A stretch of DNA of 7,616 nucleotides. Origin: Oscillospiraceae bacterium (GTDB taxonomy: Bacteria > Bacillota > Clostridia > Oscillospirales > Acutalibacteraceae). Below are positions 5,700 to 7,616 of this stretch, in pieces. Made by a program: the position numbers and the translations under genes. The notes under the pieces are model-generated. The model had not been told where the DNA came from and did no database searches. It saw only the letters and a list, made by a program, of their open reading frames with translations. The stretch is taken from the NCBI GenBank assembly GCA_902796295.1, contig CADBOL010000344.1:1-7616 (forward strand). The letters run 5' to 3'. The stretch's first letter is position 1; each line of letters starts with the position of its first letter.

Positions 5700-6002
5700 A
5701 TGACAATCAAAAAGAAAAAAGAAGGATCAGCCATGGTTATCTCGGTCAGCGGGCAGATGGATACAGTCACGGCGCCTGAGCTTGACGCCGTAGTCGATAA
5801 CGAGCTTGACGGTATCACCGACCTTACGCTGGATTTTGACGGGCTGACCTATTCCTCTTCGGCAGGTCTGCGCGTTATCCTGAAAGCTCAGAAAAAAATG
5901 AACCGCCAGGGAAAAATGAAGGTTATCAATGTCAACCGCGAAGTAATGGAACTGCTTGAAGTGACCGGCTTTGTTGATTTCCTTACAATTGTACCCGCCT
6001 GA
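5700..6002 (+). CDS. STAS-domain anti-sigma factor antagonist (SpoIIAA/RsbV-like)
   Basis: A 100-aa single STAS domain, the normal length for anti-anti-sigma proteins. In this family the unphosphorylated protein binds an anti-sigma kinase (SpoIIAB/RsbW type) and frees the sigma factor; phosphorylation of one Ser switches it off. Seen here: a basic start MTIKKKKEG, a first strand MVISVSGQMD (12-21) with D21 at the usual polar position, LTLDFDGLTYSSSAGLRVIL (42-61) as the phospho-site loop, and the C-terminal VNREVMELLEVTGFVDFLTI. By alignment with the DSSG loop, Ser54 is the probable phospho-acceptor; the usual preceding Asp is replaced by Ser53. No kinase, phosphatase or sigma gene is in the window. 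It lies 20 nt before, and is surely co-transcribed with, the acyltransferase-like gene. Which sigma factor or other partner it controls is unknown. Confidence 0.92.
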   Translation: MTIKKKKEGSAMVISVSGQMDTVTAPELDAVVDNELDGITDLTLDFDGLTYSSSAGLRVILKAQKKMNRQGKMKVINVNREVMELLEVTGFVDFLTIVPA

Positions 6003-6022
6003 AAACCGGGGAGGTAACAGCC

Positions 6023-7300
6023 ATGAAACAGAATCCCGACAGTTATCTGCTCTATGAAGCCAATAAATTCATAACCTATAATATCCGCATCAAAATCGTT
6101 ATGACCGATCCCGTAAAACCGGAAGCTCTGGAACGCGCGGCTCAGACCGCATTCAAAAGATTCCCTTATTACGCAAAGGAAATCAGACTTGACTCCGACG
6201 GCGGCATCGATCTGATACCCAATGAACGCCCGCTGAAGGTTTCCCCTGTCAACCCGACACACACCAGACTCGGCACGGCGGATGTTAACTATCATCTCTG
6301 CAGTATCGAATACGCAGGCGACACAATCTGGTTCAATATGTATCACGGCCTCTGCGGCGGCTGCGGAGTAATGTTCTGGATAAAAAGCACTCTTTACCAT
6401 TATGTGCAGGAGGCATACGGCGTTACTCTCGCGGCAGACGGGATTAAAACCGCGGATACTCCGTTCGCGCCCGGTGAAGATGCCTATCCCGACCCGGCGG
6501 CTCTGCCGGATGATCCCCCGATGGGCAATGTAAAAAAGGATATGTGCTATATTCCGGCTATGGACTACGCGCTCCAGATTCTGCGCACTCCGAGAAAGGA
6601 CTGCCGCTATTTTGAGCTCGAGCTTGAGACCGGGGACTTTATGAAATATGCCCGCAGCAATGACGGCAGCCCCAATTCAATCCTCGCCGCGCTGATGTTC
6701 CGCGCAATATGCAAGGTCACCTCTCCGTCTGCCGCAAAGGCAATCCGCGGCAACATCCTGTGCAATTACCGCGCCGATGTCGGCTGCCCAGAGACCTATC
6801 ACGACCTTATCCGCCTGCTCTCCGTTTATTATCCGCGCGAGCTGGAATCAAAGGATATAGAGTATCTGAGCACGGTCACCCGCAGTCTTATGTATCTGCA
6901 GATGCAGCCTGAATTCAGCGTGGAGTCATTCCGCTCGACATTCAAATCAAAATCCGGAACCGACGATGTCACGGGCCTTATGAGAAAGAAGCTTTACGCG
7001 ATTACCCACAGCTCATTCACAAAGCCGCCGGTGGGCTCATTCCTCATAAGCTATGTCGGCAAGGAAAACTGGGGAGAGCTTGAGAATTACGTCTCCCGTA
7101 TTCACTGCATCACAGACGGCCACCTTATGGTTGAGGTCAACACCCTGCGCGATAAATTCTATCTCACATTTATGGAAATGAATCCGAAAAACAAATTCTA
7201 TAATGCCTTTTGCGAGAGTATGCGCGAGGTCGGCATCAGATACCGTGAATTCGGCGGCTACGACCGCAACCTGGCATATTCTGTTCTGCCGAAAAAATAA
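6023..7300 (+). CDS. Condensation-domain/alcohol acetyltransferase-like protein
   Basis: A 425-aa protein with the layout of the chloramphenicol acetyltransferase/NRPS-condensation superfamily. The N-terminus (Y8-D29) resembles the opening strand, followed by EALERAAQTAFKRFPYY (35-50), typical of the first helix. The catalytic motif HHxxxDG is represented by MYHGLCGGCG (106-115): His108 is kept, the Asp is replaced by Gly112. GNILCNYRADVG (243-254) corresponds to the conserved nLR-type motif, and GSFLISYVGKENWG (338-351) to the SNxG strand. The C-terminus MVEVNTLRDKFYLTFME fits the final sheet. It is cytoplasmic; no signal or membrane segment was seen. The start at 6023 has GGGGAGG 8 nt upstream. 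Known members transfer acyl groups to alcohols or amines; substrate and activity here are unknown, and loss of the Asp leaves open a non-catalytic role. Fold call moderately sure, function not. Confidence 0.75.
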   Translation: MKQNPDSYLLYEANKFITYNIRIKIVMTDPVKPEALERAAQTAFKRFPYYAKEIRLDSDGGIDLIPNERPLKVSPVNPTHTRLGTADVNYHLCSIEYAGDTIWFNMYHGLCGGCGVMFWIKSTLYHYVQEAYGVTLAADGIKTADTPFAPGEDAYPDPAALPDDPPMGNVKKDMCYIPAMDYALQILRTPRKDCRYFELELETGDFMKYARSNDGSPNSILAALMFRAICKVTSPSAAKAIRGNILCNYRADVGCPETYHDLIRLLSVYYPRELESKDIEYLSTVTRSLMYLQMQPEFSVESFRSTFKSKSGTDDVTGLMRKKLYAITHSSFTKPPVGSFLISYVGKENWGELENYVSRIHCITDGHLMVEVNTLRDKFYLTFMEMNPKNKFYNAFCESMREVGIRYREFGGYDRNLAYSVLPKK

Positions 7301-7321
7301 TAATTTTAAAACATAAGAAGG

Positions 7322-7361
7322 AACTGCCCGCAGACTGTATAACCGGTCTGCGGACAGTTTT
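7322..7361 (+). terminator. Intrinsic terminator of the STAS-acyltransferase operon
   Basis: A 14-bp stem with one mismatch (AACTGCCCGCAGAC, 7322-7335; GTCTGCGGACAGTT, 7346-7359) encloses a 10-nt loop. It is followed by a T-rich tail (TTTTGTTGTTTT, starting within the stem end). It lies 21 nt past the stop codon of the acyltransferase-like gene. Confidence 0.88.
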
Positions 7362-7434
7362 GTTGTTTTATTTCGCGAGAATTGAATCAGCGAGCAATTT
7401 CGGAAGCGCATTTTTGCCTTACCCGCTCACGTAG

Positions 7435-7453
7435 GGGCGATTATCAATCGCCC
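7435..7453. repeat. GGGCGATT palindrome, dispersed repeat copy
   Basis: GGGCGATT (7435-7442) and AATCGCCC (7446-7453) form an 8-bp perfect stem with a 3-nt loop, preceded by GTAG. Sequences of this form are, from general memory, frequent between genes in gut Clostridia. The palindrome at 459-474 looks like a diverged copy in this window. Confidence 0.6.
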
Positions 7454-7529
7454 GCTTTCAAGTATGTCCGGAGGACAAAAGAGCGAGGAGTGCGAAGCTG
7501 CGGAATCGCATTGCGTGGGATTAAATTAA

Positions 7530-7616
7530 CACCTCATCCACCGCAAGCGGTCCCCCTGTCTCGCCTGTCGGCTCGGTCGGCGCTTCTGCCTGCGGCAGAG
7601 GTGTCCACCGGACACC
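7530..7616. repeat. Composite GC-rich palindromic repeat, cut by the window edge
   Basis: Starting at ACACCTCATCC, the segment contains ACCGC-AA-GCGGT (7540-7551), TCTGCC-TGC-GGCAGA (7585-7599) and GGTGTCC-ACC-GGACACC (7600-7616), interspersed with a CCCCCT stretch. The CACCTCATCC...CCCC layout resembles a mobile-type intergenic repeat that I associate with Oscillospirales genomes; this is memory, not a search. Its right end lies beyond the window. Confidence 0.5.

Larger units (their letters stand above)
7301..7616. other. Gene-free stretch at the right edge, terminator plus repeats
   Basis: Apart from the terminator (7322-7361), no credible gene was seen on either strand. Nothing recognisable lies at 7362-7430. 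From 7431 to the edge the DNA is a patchwork of palindromes: 7435-7453, 7540-7551, 7585-7599 and 7600-7616. The segment 7454-7530 shows no distinct feature. Confidence 0.65.

Noticed and set aside
5888..6400. Minus-strand open frame of 170 codons
   Set aside because: It is antisense to the STAS and acyltransferase genes, whose frames show recognisable protein families; no ribosome site or family match was seen.
7037..7411. Minus-strand open frame of 124 codons
   Set aside because: It is antisense to the end of the acyltransferase gene and runs through the terminator hairpin.

Overview
The window looks like a chromosomal segment of a gut-type Clostridia (Firmicutes), probably an Oscillospirales/Ruminococcaceae-like lineage. 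The reasons are a DUF4364-type protein, a lone SpoIIAA/RsbV-like STAS protein, strong AGGAGG-type Shine-Dalgarno sites, sigma-A-like promoters, mixed GC content and short GC-rich palindromic dispersed repeats between genes. The lineage is inferred from these traits; no marker gene is present.

Layout. (1) Positions 1-170, minus strand: the N-terminus of a secreted protein whose body lies outside the window, with its own AT-rich promoter at 228-256. (2) Positions 171-517: a gene-free stretch holding that promoter, a strong bidirectional terminator (402-432) and GC-rich palindromes. (3) Positions 518-5471, minus strand: five genes in one direction. Transcription order is a small membrane protein with an HEYGH zinc-protease-like motif, a DUF4364 winged-helix protein, L-ribulose-5-phosphate 4-epimerase (araD-like), uronate isomerase (uxaC) and glycerol kinase (glpK). 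The first three are tightly packed (1-nt overlap, then a 9-nt gap). The 190-bp araD-uxaC gap holds an 11-unit heptanucleotide repeat that begins at the araD stop codon. A promoter at 5490-5516 and the terminator at 402-432 could bound one transcript of about 5 kb. (4) Positions 5586-7361, plus strand: a divergent two-gene operon with a near-consensus promoter, a leader hairpin, a 100-aa STAS anti-anti-sigma-like protein, a 425-aa condensation-domain/acyltransferase-like protein and a terminator. (5) Positions 7362-7616: no gene, several dispersed palindromic repeats.

How the genes may work together. The minus-strand cluster feeds three carbon sources into central metabolism: hexuronates (UxaC), L-ribulose-5-P to D-xylulose-5-P (AraD) and glycerol to glycerol-3-P (GlpK). 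Reductases, dehydratases and transporters for these pathways are not in the window, so the cluster is a mixed set rather than a complete pathway. The DUF4364 protein may regulate, but that is inference. The plus-strand pair suggests an acyl-transfer enzyme co-expressed with a STAS switch protein whose kinase and phosphatase partners are not nearby. The least explained items are the heptad array, the STAS-acyltransferase pairing with a degenerate HxxxDG motif, and the HEYGH membrane protein.
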